From assembly GCF_000425185.1 (NCBI RefSeq), contig NZ_AULH01000019.1, positions 1 through 64,000 on the forward strand: a DNA stretch of 64,000 nucleotides. Reading direction: 5' to 3'. The stretch is from Pleomorphomonas koreensis DSM 23070. GTDB lineage: Bacteria; Pseudomonadota; Alphaproteobacteria; Rhizobiales; Pleomorphomonadaceae. The notes under the pieces were generated by a model that made no database searches, was not told where the DNA came from, and worked only from the letters and a program-made list of their open reading frames with translations. The translations under genes were made by a program, and so were the position numbers. Every line of letters starts with the position of its first letter. The first letter of the stretch is position 1. Shown one piece after another: positions 43,529 through 52,692 of the stretch.

Positions 43529-44299
43529 TCAGCCGCCCTCGATGGCGATCGCCGCCAGGTGCCGGCCGTAGTCGGGCTCGCGGTTGAGCGTCATGCGGCG
43601 GTAGGAGAAGAAGCGCGCCTCGTCGGAGAATGTGCAGAGGCCGAGGTCGGTGACGAGCACACCGGCCCGCTCCAGTCGGAAGACGATGTAGCCCGGCAGG
43701 TCGAACATGGCGTGGCCGGCCCGCTCAGACGGCGTAAACCAGCGGTCGATCGCCTCGCCGGCGTCGCGGAAGCGGGCGACGAACTCCGGGCCGACCTCGT
43801 AGGCGGCGGCGGAAATGGTCGGGCCGAGGCAGGCCATGATGTCGCCGCGCCGGCTGCCGAGCCGGACCATGGCGTCGACGGTCGCCTCCAGCACGCCGGT
43901 GAAGGCGCCTTTCCAGCCGGCGTGGGCGGCGCCGATGACGCGCGCTTCGGCGTCGGCGAACAGCACCGGACCGCAGTCGGCGTGGCTGGTGCCCAGCGCG
44001 ATGCCGGGCCGGCGGGTGACGAGGGCGTCGGCCTCCGGGTTGTCCTGCCAGGCCCAGGGCTCGGTGACCTCGACGACGTCGGGAGAGTGTACCTGGTAGA
44101 GCGTCACCAGCCGGTCGCGGCGGACGCCGATGGCATCGGCGATGCGGCCGCGATTCTCGGTGACGTTGGCGCGGTCGTCCTGCGAGCCGTAGCCGGTGTT
44201 GAGGCTGCTGTAGGGACCGCCCGACACGCCGCCCTCGCGGGTGAACCAGCCGTGGCGAATGCCGGGGAGAGCCGAGAGGACGGGCGAGCGGACGATCAT
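43529..44299 (-). CDS. pgeF: Peptidoglycan editing factor PgeF (YfiH/laccase-domain family)
   Basis: A 256-residue multicopper-oxidase-like fold. In E. coli the homologue removes muropeptide precursors that wrongly carry L-serine; other members act on purine nucleosides. Seen: IRHGWFTREGGVSGGPYSSLNTGYGSQDD, LVTLYQVHSPDVVEV, DALVTRRPGIALGTSHADCGPVLF and VIGAAHAGWKGAFTGVLEATV with the Cys/His zinc site. It is the third gene of the lgt-midA-pgeF unit that is conserved in alphaproteobacteria. Confidence 0.93.
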   Translation of the reverse strand: MIVRSPVLSALPGIRHGWFTREGGVSGGPYSSLNTGYGSQDDRANVTENRGRIADAIGVRRDRLVTLYQVHSPDVVEVTEPWAWQDNPEADALVTRRPGIALGTSHADCGPVLFADAEARVIGAAHAGWKGAFTGVLEATVDAMVRLGSRRGDIMACLGPTISAAAYEVGPEFVARFRDAGEAIDRWFTPSERAGHAMFDLPGYIVFRLERAGVLVTDLGLCTFSDEARFFSYRRMTLNREPDYGRHLAAIAIEGG

Positions 44300-44395
44300 C
44301 GATGTGTTCCGGAAGGCATTCGGACGGTGGGTTCGTCGCCAAGGGACGATGCAATCTCGACCATTTTCGGGCGGGCGCCTGAAAAGAAGATGAAA

Positions 44396-45469
44396 TCAGA
44401 ACCCCGGCAGCGGCATCGGCGGATGGGTCAGCGCCATCGCCTTGAACAGCGTGCCCATTTCCTCCGGGCCGGCCAGCCGCTCGACGGCGGCGACGATGGC
44501 CTGCTGCCCGGCGGCGTCCTTGCCGGCGCCGAGCGCGCCGGCCCGCTCGGCGAGGCCGACCGCCAGCAGGAAATCGCCCTGCGTCACCGGTCCGAGCACG
44601 GCGGCGCCGCCGGCGGCGGCGGCGCGGGCGAGACGGTCGAAATCGACGTGGGCGGTGAGGTCGCATTCGCCGGGCTGGCGCAGCGGATCGGCGTAGCGAT
44701 GGGCGCGCACCGCCTGCAACGTCTCGCCGAAGCCGCTCCTGAGGTGGCCGTAGTCGAAGATCAGCGCGGCGCCGCCATGCTGGACGAGGCGGTGGGCGAG
44801 CGTCTCGACGATCGCCTCGGCCGGCCGGTTGATTTCGGCTACCGCGCCTTCCGGCGCCTCGAGGGCGCCGGCCGGCAGCAGCGCCGGATCGGGCGCGGCG
44901 GCGCCGATGCCGAAGGCGAGGTTGCCGTCCGCGTCGAGGCCGACGACCCGCTCGCGCCAGCCGCGGCCGGTGCGCATGAACTGGCGGATCGGCAGGGCGT
45001 CGAAGAACTCGTTGGCGACGACGATCAGCGGTCCGGCCGGCAGGTCGTCGATGCGGTCGTGCCAAACCGGGCTGGCGAGGCCGGCGAGGCGCTCGGCCTG
45101 GCGGCGGCGCAGCTCCGGGCTGATCTCGACCAGATGCACCTCGACGGCGCGGGCGAAACCGGGATCGATGCGGCCGGCGCGCAAGAGGTCGGCCATCAGC
45201 GTGCCGCGGCCCGGCCCCAGCTCGACCAGCGTCAGCCGCTTCGGCCGGCCGAGCGCCTCGTAGGTGGCGACGCACCAGATGCCGATCAGCTCGCCGAACA
45301 TCTGGCTGATCTCCGGCGCGGTGATGAAGTCGCCGTCGAGGCCGATGGCGGTACGGGTGGTGTAGTAGCCGTGCTCGGGGTCGGACAGTACCAGGCTCAT
45401 GTAGTCGGCGACCGAGATCGGGCCGACGGCGGCGATCAGCCGGGCGAGCTTGCCGGCGAGGCCGCTCAC
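44396..45469 (-). CDS. Class I SAM-dependent methyltransferase, MidA/NDUFAF7 family
   Basis: A 357-residue methyltransferase related to NDUFAF7, which methylates an arginine of a complex I subunit in mitochondria. Seen: ISVADYMSLVLSDPEHGYYTTR, GLDGDFITAPEISQMFGELIGIWC, the SAM-binding LTLVELGPGRGTLMADLLR, IVVANEFFDALPIRQFMRT and LTAHVDFDRLARAA. The start is a GTG at 45469 overlapping the lgt stop by four bases (GTGA). The open frame runs far upstream through lgt but that part is a shadow. A bacterial complex I target is inferred. Confidence 0.9.
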   Translation of the reverse strand: MSGLAGKLARLIAAVGPISVADYMSLVLSDPEHGYYTTRTAIGLDGDFITAPEISQMFGELIGIWCVATYEALGRPKRLTLVELGPGRGTLMADLLRAGRIDPGFARAVEVHLVEISPELRRRQAERLAGLASPVWHDRIDDLPAGPLIVVANEFFDALPIRQFMRTGRGWRERVVGLDADGNLAFGIGAAAPDPALLPAGALEAPEGAVAEINRPAEAIVETLAHRLVQHGGAALIFDYGHLRSGFGETLQAVRAHRYADPLRQPGECDLTAHVDFDRLARAAAAGGAAVLGPVTQGDFLLAVGLAERAGALGAGKDAAGQQAIVAAVERLAGPEEMGTLFKAMALTHPPMPLPGF

Positions 45470-46314
45470 GACGTCGGCTCCCGGCCGGGCGCGCTGCCGG
45501 TCCGGCCGGAGAGCGCCAGCGCGATCAGCGTTGCGGCGACGAGGGCGGTGACCAGCGACAGCAGCATGCCCATGGTGAGGAAGCCGCCGAAGAGGAAGCC
45601 GACCTGCGGGTCGGGCTCGCGCACCGTCTCGACCAGGATGCGGGCGGCGGCGTAGACGAGGCCGAAGATGCCGACGGCGAGGCCCGGCCGCCTGAGGATG
45701 CCGCCTTTCCAGACCAGCGGCGTCAACAGGGCGAACAGCAGCAGCCCTTCGAGCCCGGCCTCGTAGAGCTGGCTCGGGTGGCGGGGCAGGCCGTCGGAAT
45801 TGGGAAAGACGAAGGCCCAGGGCACGTCGGTGACGCGGCCGTACAACTCGCCGTTGACGAAGTTGGCGAGGCGGCCGAAGAACAGGCCGACCGGCGCGGC
45901 GGCGGCCGTCAGGTCGAACACGGTGAGCACGTTGAGGCCGCGCCGGCGGGCGAACAGATACTGGGCGAGCGCCGTGCCGATGAAGCCGCCGTGCACCGAC
46001 ATGCCGCCGTGCCAGATGCGCAGGATCTCGAAGGGATTTTCGAGATAGGCGTCGAAATTGTAGAACAGGATGTAGCCGATGCGGCCGCCCAGCACGACGC
46101 CGAGCGTCATCCAGACCAGCAGGTCGTCGATGTCGGTGGCCTTCGGCCGCTTGAGGCCGTTCCACAGCCGGTCGGCCTCGACCATGCGGATGATGTACCA
46201 CCAGCCGAACACCAGACCGGCGACGTAGGCGAGCCCGTACCAGCGGATCGACACCGGTCCGAGTTCGACGAGGACGGGGCTGATCGGCGGGAAGGGCAGG
46301 GCGAGAAACGGCAT
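45466..46314 (-). CDS. lgt: Prolipoprotein diacylglyceryl transferase
   Basis: Inner-membrane enzyme that attaches diacylglycerol to the lipobox cysteine, the first step of lipoprotein maturation. The 282-residue protein has seven hydrophobic segments and the signatures SIRWYGLAYVAGLVFGWWYI, GGRIGYILFYN, WHGGMSVHGGFIGTALAQYLFAR and FGRLANFVNGELYGRVTDVPWAFVFPN (the Lgt signature). It heads lgt-midA-pgeF; a lipoprotein substrate is encoded just downstream. Confidence 0.95.
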   Translation of the reverse strand: MPFLALPFPPISPVLVELGPVSIRWYGLAYVAGLVFGWWYIIRMVEADRLWNGLKRPKATDIDDLLVWMTLGVVLGGRIGYILFYNFDAYLENPFEILRIWHGGMSVHGGFIGTALAQYLFARRRGLNVLTVFDLTAAAAPVGLFFGRLANFVNGELYGRVTDVPWAFVFPNSDGLPRHPSQLYEAGLEGLLLFALLTPLVWKGGILRRPGLAVGIFGLVYAAARILVETVREPDPQVGFLFGGFLTMGMLLSLVTALVAATLIALALSGRTGSAPGREPTS

Positions 46315-46633
46315 CGTGGTCCTTCTGGCGGGCGGCGGCGGGCGCGCCGCGAAATCCCCGCCGCCGAGGATTGATGGGCGTTCAGCCCGTCGTCAAGCTG
46401 CTATTCGTTCTCCACCTCAATCGCCGGTGGGCCTCCCGCCCGCGGCGCCGGCCCGGCAAGCCGCATTTCGGAGTTCAACCCGCCGCGAAGCGCCGCTTGC
46501 CACGCGGCGGCGCTGGCGCCGGACGCCGCGTGACGCGGCTCGTCCATTGCTCGGGCCGTTTATCTTGTGCTTGAAGGAAAAGGGACGAGGGGCCAAATAG
46601 GATATCATCACCCGCCAACGGGGAGCGACCGAC
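46315..46633. other. Intergenic stretch between divergent lgt and ubiK
   Basis: 319 bases, GC-rich, with no convincing gene. It must hold the lgt promoter (minus) and the ubiK promoter (plus), but no clear -35/-10 pair or operator could be picked out. Confidence 0.5.
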
Positions 46634-46921
46634 ATGACGACAGGCCCGCAGGGACGTATCTACGACGAATTCGCCAAGCTGATGAACGATGCCGCCGGTC
46701 TCGCCCAGTCGGCGGGCCGCGAGGTGTCCTCGGCCTTCCGCGCCCAGGGCGAGCGCTTCGCCTCCGAACTCGATCTCGTCCGCCGCGAGGATCTCGAGAC
46801 GGTGCAGGAGATCGCCACGCGGGCGCTGGCCGAGGTGGAGCGCCTGTCGGCGCGCGTCGCCGACCTTGAAAAGCGGCTTGCCCACACCGAAGCCGAGGTC
46901 GAGACGGTCGAAACCCCTTGA
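46634..46921 (+). CDS. ubiK: Accessory factor UbiK (BMFP domain, YqiC family)
   Basis: A 95-residue helical protein. UbiK helps ubiquinone synthesis in proteobacteria, and the family is also described as a membrane-fusogenic protein (BMFP). Seen: an amphipathic N-terminal helix (IYDEFAKLMNDAAGLAQSAGREV) and the conserved C-terminal coiled coil DLVRREDLETVQEIATRALAEVERLSARVADLEKRL. Length and layout match. GGGGAGC precedes the ATG. It is followed by the ybjN-like gene, 284 bases downstream. Confidence 0.88.
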   Translation: MTTGPQGRIYDEFAKLMNDAAGLAQSAGREVSSAFRAQGERFASELDLVRREDLETVQEIATRALAEVERLSARVADLEKRLAHTEAEVETVETP

Positions 46922-47205
46922 GGACAGCCGCCGGGGGCTTCCGGTCGGGGCCGCTTCGGGCCTATTCTGATCTCAACGTGAGATTCGTGCGCCGTCGGCC
47001 GTCCGGTGGCGCATGTTCGGGTTGCTGCATTCCGGAACGGCTGTAACCGTTCCGGCGTTGCCCGAGGGGCGGTGCGTCCGTCCCGACGGCCCAAAGGTGT
47101 CGGCGTCGGCGTTTCAACGGGTGGTGTTGCCTGGTGGACGCAGTCATGGCCGGCATCGGTATCGGCAAGGCACGCTGTTCCGCAGCGGCAACCCTGGAGG
47201 TCAAA

Positions 47206-47706
47206 ATGACCCTCATCGACGTGCACCCCGAGCGAACCGCCAATCCCGTGGACGAGATCGAACTCATCGCCGTGCAGAACGACTGGTCGTTCGAGCGCGC
47301 CGACGAGGACGAGATCGCCATCTCGATCGCCGGCGAGGCCACGGACTACCATGTCGCCGTGTCCTGGCTCGGCGAGATGGAGGCGCTGCACGTCGCCTGC
47401 GCCTTTGGCATCAAGGTGCCGGTCGCCCGCCGCAACGAGGTGATCCGCCTGCTGGCGCTGGTCAACGAGCAACTGTGGATCGGTCATTTCGACATCTGGC
47501 AGGCCGAGGGCGTGGTGATGTATCGCAACACGCTGCTGCTGGCCGGGCAGGCCGAGGCGACGGCCGAGCAGATGGAAGTGCTGATCGACACGGCGGTGGA
47601 GATCTGCGAGCGCCATCGTCTCGCCTTCGATTTCGTGATAAGCGGCGGCCGCAACGCGAAGGAAGCGCTCGACCACGCGCTCTTGGAAACGGTGGGCGAA
47701 GCCTGA
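47206..47706 (+). CDS. YbjN domain-containing protein (T3SS chaperone-like fold)
   Basis: A 166-residue cytoplasmic protein of the YbjN family, with a fold like type III secretion chaperones and no settled function (linked to stress and surface phenotypes in enterics). Seen: NPVDEIELIAVQNDWSFERADEDEIAISIAGEATDYHVAVSWLGEMEALHVACAF, then RNEVIRLLALVNEQLWIGHFDIWQAEGVVMYRNTLLLAG. Start at 47206 has CTGGAGG 6 bases upstream; the longer open frame was rejected. A strong terminator follows. Confidence 0.9.
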   Translation: MTLIDVHPERTANPVDEIELIAVQNDWSFERADEDEIAISIAGEATDYHVAVSWLGEMEALHVACAFGIKVPVARRNEVIRLLALVNEQLWIGHFDIWQAEGVVMYRNTLLLAGQAEATAEQMEVLIDTAVEICERHRLAFDFVISGGRNAKEALDHALLETVGEA

Positions 47707-47733
47707 GCGGTCTTCCGCCGCCGAACGAATTCC

Positions 47734-47766
47734 GGTCCCGGCAGGCTCTGCCGGGACCTTTCTTTT
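47734..47766 (+). terminator. Rho-independent terminator after ybjN
   Basis: Perfect 10-bp stem GGTCCCGGCA / TGCCGGGACC with a 5-base loop, followed by TTTCTTTT. Confidence 0.92.
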
Positions 47767-47853
47767 GATGATACCGCTGATGATGCCGCCATCGGCTGAC
47801 GCGGCCAACGCTGATATGATGGCCGGCCTACCCCACGAATCCCGACCGAGTTC

Positions 47854-49818
47854 ATGACCGACGACACCGACATCACGCCCGACACCGAGGACTTGCCGCC
47901 GCCGGAGATCGAGACCGCCGAGGAGGCCGGCGACATCGACCTGACGACGCCGGAGACGCGGCGCGGCGTCGAGGTGGTGCAGGCGATGGTGCGCCTCCTG
48001 CCCAACAGCCCCGGCGTCTACCGCATGCTGTCGCCGTCGGGCGACGTGCTCTACGTCGGCAAGGCCAAGAGCCTCAAGAAGCGCGTCACCAACTACACCC
48101 GGCTCGGCCAGCTTCCGACCCGCATCATCCGCATGGTGCAGGCGACGGCGTCGATGGAATTCGTCGTCACCAAGACCGAGACGGAAGCGCTGCTGCTCGA
48201 AGCCAACCTGATCAAGCAGCTCAGGCCGCGCTTCAACGTGCTGCTGCGCGACGACAAGAGCTTCCCCTACATCCTGATCACCGGCGACCATGCGTCGCCG
48301 CAGCTCGTCAAGCATCGCGGCGCCCGTTCGCGCAAGGGCAGCTTCTTCGGCCCGTTCGCGTCGGCGTCGGCGGTCACCGCCACCATCAACGCCATGCAGA
48401 AGGCGTTCCTGATCCGCACCTGCTCGGACGGCGAGTTCGAGACGCGGACGCGGCCCTGCATGCTCTACCAGATCAAGCGCTGCTCGGCGCCCTGCACCGG
48501 CGAGATCGACGCCGCCGGCTATGCCGAGCTGGTGGCCGAGGCCAAGGCCTTCCTGTCGGGCCGGAGCCGGCAGATCAAGGAGCAACTGGCTGCCGAGATG
48601 AACGCCGCCGCCGAGGCGCTGGACTTCGAGCGGGCGGCCGTCTGCCGCGACCGCCTCGCCGCGCTCTCCCACGTGCAGAGCCACCAGGGCATCAACCCGC
48701 AGGGCATCGAGGAGGCCGACGTGTTCGCCGTCCACCAGGAGGGCGGCCAGACCTGCGTCGAGGTGTTCTTCTTCCGCACCGGCCAGAACTGGGGCAACCA
48801 CGCCTTCTTCCCGCGGGCTGGCGGTGCCGAGGCCGGCGAGGCGCTGTCCTCGTTCATCGCCCAGTTCTACGACGACAAGCCGTGCCCGTCGCTGGTGCTG
48901 GTCAGCCACGCCTTCGAGGACATGGCGCTGATGACCGAGGCGCTCAGCGAGAAGGCCGGCCGCCGCGTCGAGGTGCTCCGGCCGCAGCGCGGCGAGAAGA
49001 AGGACGTCGTCGACCAGGCGGTGCAGAACGCCCGCGAGGCGCTGGCCCGCCGCATGGCCGACACGTCGAGCCAGCTGAAGCTGATGGAGGGCGTCGGCCG
49101 GGTGTTCGGCCTTGCCGAGACGCCCAAGCGCATCGAGGTCTACGACAACGCCCACATCATGGGCTCCAACCCGGTGGGCGGCATGATCGTCGCCGGCCCC
49201 GGCGGCTTCGTGAAGAACCAGTATCGCAAGTTCAACATCCGCTCGACCGACATCACGCCGGGCGACGACTTCGGCATGATGCGCGAGGTGATGACGCGGC
49301 GCTTCTCCCGCCTCGTCAAGGAGCACGGCAGCCGCACCGAGGCGGCGCGCGACGAGGACGGCTTCGGGCCGTGGCCCGATCTGGTGCTGATCGACGGCGG
49401 CGCCGGCCAGCTGTCGGCGGTCAAGTCGATCATCGACGAACTCGGCCTCACCGACGTGCCGCTGGTCGGCGTCGCCAAGGGGCCGGACCGCGACGCCGGC
49501 CGCGAGCGCTTCTTCGTACCCGGCCGGCCCGACTTCATGCTGCCGACCCGCGACCCGGTGCTCTACTTCATCCAGCGCCTGCGCGACGAGGCACACCGCT
49601 TCGCCAACGGCAGCCACGCGGCGCGGCGCTCGAAGCAGATTTCCGAGGGCGGCCTGCAGGAGATCCCCGGCGTCGGCCCGACGCGCAAGCGGGCGCTGCT
49701 CAACCACTTCGGCACGCTGAAGGAGATCGAGCGGGCGGCGCTGCCCGACCTCGAGAAGGTGCCGGGCATCTCGGCCGCCACGGCAAAAGCCATCCACGAC
49801 TATTTCCGCAAAGGCTGA
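47854..49818 (+). CDS. uvrC: Excinuclease ABC subunit C
   Basis: Makes both incisions in nucleotide excision repair with UvrA and UvrB. The 654-residue protein has an acidic N-terminal extension (about 40 residues), a GIY-YIG domain ([28 protein letters not shown]), a UVR motif ([16 protein letters not shown], near 255), the RNase H-like C-terminal nuclease ([37 protein letters not shown]) and a tandem helix-hairpin-helix ([33 protein letters not shown]). uvrB is in the same window at its right edge. Confidence 0.97.
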   Translation: MTDDTDITPDTEDLPPPEIETAEEAGDIDLTTPETRRGVEVVQAMVRLLPNSPGVYRMLSPSGDVLYVGKAKSLKKRVTNYTRLGQLPTRIIRMVQATASMEFVVTKTETEALLLEANLIKQLRPRFNVLLRDDKSFPYILITGDHASPQLVKHRGARSRKGSFFGPFASASAVTATINAMQKAFLIRTCSDGEFETRTRPCMLYQIKRCSAPCTGEIDAAGYAELVAEAKAFLSGRSRQIKEQLAAEMNAAAEALDFERAAVCRDRLAALSHVQSHQGINPQGIEEADVFAVHQEGGQTCVEVFFFRTGQNWGNHAFFPRAGGAEAGEALSSFIAQFYDDKPCPSLVLVSHAFEDMALMTEALSEKAGRRVEVLRPQRGEKKDVVDQAVQNAREALARRMADTSSQLKLMEGVGRVFGLAETPKRIEVYDNAHIMGSNPVGGMIVAGPGGFVKNQYRKFNIRSTDITPGDDFGMMREVMTRRFSRLVKEHGSRTEAARDEDGFGPWPDLVLIDGGAGQLSAVKSIIDELGLTDVPLVGVAKGPDRDAGRERFFVPGRPDFMLPTRDPVLYFIQRLRDEAHRFANGSHAARRSKQISEGGLQEIPGVGPTRKRALLNHFGTLKEIERAALPDLEKVPGISAATAKAIHDYFRKG

Positions 49819-49988
49819 GGCGCATTCCCGGCCGCGCCCGCTTCATTCTCTCGGCTATCGGGTGCCCAGCCAATAATCTCGTCTGCGCAACGCCTCTTGC
49901 GCCTTGCCCGTGAGGTAACGGCGCGTCGGGTCCGGCTTCGCCCCCCTTGGCGTGTTCCCTAATGGATCGCCGTGCCGTTCGGGACTAG

Positions 49989-50006
49989 TGTTCGTTCCAC
50001 CGAACA
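49989..50006. promoter_or_regulatory. Inverted repeat upstream of iclR, likely autoregulatory operator
   Basis: TGTTCG-N6-CGAACA, that is GTTC-N8-GAAC within longer arms, 32 bases before the iclR start. The same GTTC-N8-GAAC pattern occurs in front of the aldolase gene that heads the neighbouring catabolic operon. Confidence 0.6.
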
Positions 50007-50037
50007 GGATAACCGACGCATTTCAAGGGGTTCGTAC

Positions 50038-50787
50038 TTGGTCACCACACAGACGCCGGCGATCGACAAGGCGATGGCGATTTTCGCCTTTCTGGCCGAA
50101 CACGGCCGCGCCAGCTTCACCCAGATCCAGAAGGCGACGGGGCTGCCGAAAAGCACCTCGTCGTCGTTGCTGGCCTCGCTGCTGGCGCATGGGCTGGTCA
50201 GCCTGGAGGAGGGGCGCTACGCGCTCGGTCTCCGGTGGTACGAGCTTGGCAACAAGGTCGAGGAAGGTCTCGACATCAAGCGCGCCGCCATGGAGCCGCT
50301 GTCGCAGTTGCGCGACCGGACGCAGCTGACCTGCCATCTCGGCGTGCTGGAGGGATCGTCGGCGATCTACGTGCTGAAGCTGGAGAGCCCGACGGCCATC
50401 GTCATCCGCAGCTGGGTGGGGCGCCGCCTGTCGCTGCACAGCTCCGGCCTCGGCAAGGCCCTGCTCGCCTGGCTGCCGGACGACAAGCTGGACGCCATCC
50501 TGGCGGATATCCAGTTCGTGCGCCGCACCGACACCACCATCGTCAGCGCCGAGGCGTTTCGCGAGGAACTCAGGGCAACCCGCCAGCGGGGATGGGCGTT
50601 CGACAACGCCGAGGACAACGACGGCGTCTACTGCATCGCCGCGCCGGTGATCAACGCGGCCGGCGAGGTGACGGCGGCCATCAGCATGTCCGGCGTGTCG
50701 TCGCAGATCGATCTCGCCAATCTCGACGCGGTGGCCGCAACCGTGGTCGCCACCGCCGGCCGGATCGCCGCCAGCCATCGGCACTGA
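50038..50787 (+). CDS. IclR family transcriptional regulator
   Basis: A 249-residue regulator with an N-terminal winged helix (AIDKAMAIFAFLAEHGRASFTQIQKATGLPKSTSSSLLASLLAHGLVSLEEGRYALGLRWYELG) and an IclR effector domain (CHLGVLEGSSAIYVLKLES, SLHSSGLGKALLAWLPDD, GWAFDNAEDNDGVYCIAAPVINAAGEVTAAISMSG). The start is taken as TTG at 50038 with AAGGGG 7 bases upstream. It converges on the dehydratase gene and, by position and shared operator, should control the aldolase-carrier-dehydratase operon. The effector is probably a sugar acid or its breakdown product. Confidence 0.88.
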   Translation: MVTTQTPAIDKAMAIFAFLAEHGRASFTQIQKATGLPKSTSSSLLASLLAHGLVSLEEGRYALGLRWYELGNKVEEGLDIKRAAMEPLSQLRDRTQLTCHLGVLEGSSAIYVLKLESPTAIVIRSWVGRRLSLHSSGLGKALLAWLPDDKLDAILADIQFVRRTDTTIVSAEAFREELRATRQRGWAFDNAEDNDGVYCIAAPVINAAGEVTAAISMSGVSSQIDLANLDAVAATVVATAGRIAASHRH

Positions 50788-50876
50788 TCATCTCAGCGGC
50801 CGGACGCGAAAAAGGCCCGCGCGGGGCGGGCCTTCCTTCGCTGTTGCCTGTGATCGGCGCCAATCCGCTATGGGGG

Positions 50877-52589
50877 TCAGCGGATGTAGGCGCCGGCCAT
50901 CAACGAAGCTGCGTGTTGGGTGTACTGGCGATAGACGCCCTTGCGGTCGGAAAAGTCCGGAGCGGTCCAGCCGACCTTGCGCCTGGCAAAAGCGGCTTCG
51001 ACCTCTTCGGCGCTGGCCGGCTTGCGATCGAGGCCGACGACATTGAGCTTGCGCGCCTTGACGTCGATTTCGATCAGGTCGCCATCCTCGATGAAGGCGA
51101 TCGGCCCACCGTCGGCGGCCTCCGGCGACACGTGGCCGATGCACGGGCCGTGGGTGGCGCCGGAGAAGCGGCCGTCGGTGACCAGGGCCACCGAGCCGTT
51201 GAGACGGGCGTCGAAGACGATGGCGTCGGTCGTCATCAGCATTTCCGGCGCGCCGGAGCCGCGCGGACCCTCGTAGCGGATGATCATCACGTCGCCCGGA
51301 TCGATCCGGTTGTTGATGATGGCCTCCTGGGCCGCCTCTTCGGAGCCGAACACCTTGGCCGGGCCGGTGTGCTGGTGCATCTTCGGGCTGCAGGCGGAGT
51401 ATTTGATCACCGCGCCGTCGGGGGCGATGTTGCCCTTGAGCACGGCGATGGCGCCGATCTTGGACTTCTCCGGATCGCGGATCAGGTCCTGCCGCTCCAG
51501 CTTGAAGTTGGCGAGATAGCCGAGGTTGTTCTCGAAGAAGCCCGACTTCTGCAGCACCTCAAGGTTTTCGCCCAGCGTGCGGCCGGTCACCGTCATGACG
51601 TTGAGATCGAGGTGGTCGCGGATCATCCACTGCACCATCGGGATGCCGCCGGCGAACCACAGGAGTTCGGTGACGTAGCGGCCGGACGGCTGGACGTTGG
51701 TGAGATAGGGGATCTCGTGGTTGATGCGGTCGAACACGTCCGGCGTCAGCTCCCAGCCGAGCGCGTGGGCGATGGCCGGCAGGTGGATCAGCGCGTTGGT
51801 GCTGCCGGAGATGGCGGCGTGCACCTTGATGGCGTTCTCGAAGGCGGCGCGGGTCAGGATCTGCGAGGAGGTGATGCCCTTCTCGGCCAGCACCAGCGCC
51901 TGATGGCCGGCCATGCGGGCGTAGCGGGTGATCTCGGACATGGTCGACGGCGCCAGCGCGTTGCCGGGCAGGGCCATGCCGAGGGCTTCCGACATGCACT
52001 GCATGGTGCTGGCGGTGCCCATGAACTGGCAGGCGCCGGCCGTCGGGCAGCCGCAGCGCTGCAGGTTCTGGATCTTGTCGATGCCGATCTCGCCCTTCTT
52101 GAACTGGGCGGTGGCGCCGCCGAGGTCCGAAGTCGTCATGTTGGGGGCCGGCCGCATCGAGCCGCCGGGCACGTGGACCAGCGGCATGTCGAGGCGGGCG
52201 GCGGCGATCAGGTGGGCGGGGATCGACTTGTCGCAGCTCGACAGCAGCACGCCGGCGTCGTAGGGGACGACCGAGGCATGCAGCTCGACCATGTTGGCGA
52301 TCATCTCGCGCGAGGCGAGGATGTAGTTCATGCCGTCGTGGCCCTGGCCCCAGCCGTCGCAGATGTCGGTGACGTGGTGGCGCACGGCGCGGCCGCCGGT
52401 TTCATGGACGCCGAGCATCGCCTCGTAGCCGAGCTTTTCGAGGTGGAAGCTGCCCGGATGGCTCTCGCCGAAGCAGTCGTCGATCAGCACCTGCGGCTTC
52501 CCGGTGTCTTCCACCGAGTAGTTCATGCCGAGCCGGAGCGCGTCGAGCTGCGACCACAGGTCGCGGGCGAAGTGACATTTCTGGGACAT
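50877..52589 (-). CDS. IlvD/Edd family dehydratase, probably for a sugar acid
   Basis: A 570-residue Fe-S dehydratase that would turn an aldonate into a 2-keto-3-deoxy acid. SSCDKSIPAHL (Cys119) and GACQFMGTAST (Cys187) match the cluster-ligand regions of the family; the first ligand region (DDCFGESHPGSFHL, Cys39) departs from IlvD. Also seen: SGSTNALIHLPAIAHALG and VTDGRFSGATHGPCIGHVSPEA. Context (DapA-type aldolase, hexuronate-type MFS carrier, IclR regulator) argues against branched-chain amino-acid synthesis and for arabonate, xylonate or a related acid. The exact substrate cannot be told. Confidence 0.88.
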   Translation of the reverse strand: MSQKCHFARDLWSQLDALRLGMNYSVEDTGKPQVLIDDCFGESHPGSFHLEKLGYEAMLGVHETGGRAVRHHVTDICDGWGQGHDGMNYILASREMIANMVELHASVVPYDAGVLLSSCDKSIPAHLIAAARLDMPLVHVPGGSMRPAPNMTTSDLGGATAQFKKGEIGIDKIQNLQRCGCPTAGACQFMGTASTMQCMSEALGMALPGNALAPSTMSEITRYARMAGHQALVLAEKGITSSQILTRAAFENAIKVHAAISGSTNALIHLPAIAHALGWELTPDVFDRINHEIPYLTNVQPSGRYVTELLWFAGGIPMVQWMIRDHLDLNVMTVTGRTLGENLEVLQKSGFFENNLGYLANFKLERQDLIRDPEKSKIGAIAVLKGNIAPDGAVIKYSACSPKMHQHTGPAKVFGSEEAAQEAIINNRIDPGDVMIIRYEGPRGSGAPEMLMTTDAIVFDARLNGSVALVTDGRFSGATHGPCIGHVSPEAADGGPIAFIEDGDLIEIDVKARKLNVVGLDRKPASAEEVEAAFARRKVGWTAPDFSDRKGVYRQYTQHAASLMAGAYIR

Positions 52590-52608
52590 TTTCTAGCCGT
52601 CTCTTTCC

Positions 52609-52644
52609 GGGCATTTCCGGCGCATGAAATCACCGGAAATGCCC
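52609..52644. other. Long perfect stem-loop between the carrier and dehydratase genes
   Basis: GGGCATTTCCGG and CCGGAAATGCCC, 12-bp perfect arms with a 12-base loop, in the 103-base space between the MFS and dehydratase genes. The U-rich side is on the plus strand, so for the minus-strand operon it would be a processing/stability stem or attenuator, and for plus-strand read-through a terminator. Confidence 0.6.
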
Positions 52645-52692
52645 TTTTCTTTGTTCTGACGCAGTCTGGATTTCAAAACGCCGGAGGAAGGG

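Noticed and set aside
45470-46201. Upstream extension of the MidA-like frame through lgt
   Set aside because: The extension is Arg-rich shadow of lgt; the GTG at 45469 overlapping the lgt stop is the natural start.
46660-49797. 1045-codon minus-strand frame opposite ubiK, ybjN and uvrC
   Set aside because: It spans three well-supported genes and two intergenic gaps and reads as antisense low-complexity protein.
50877-52589. Assignment as biosynthetic dihydroxy-acid dehydratase IlvD
   Set aside because: The neighbours (DapA-type aldolase, sugar-acid type MFS carrier, IclR regulator) and the odd first cysteine region point to sugar-acid catabolism.
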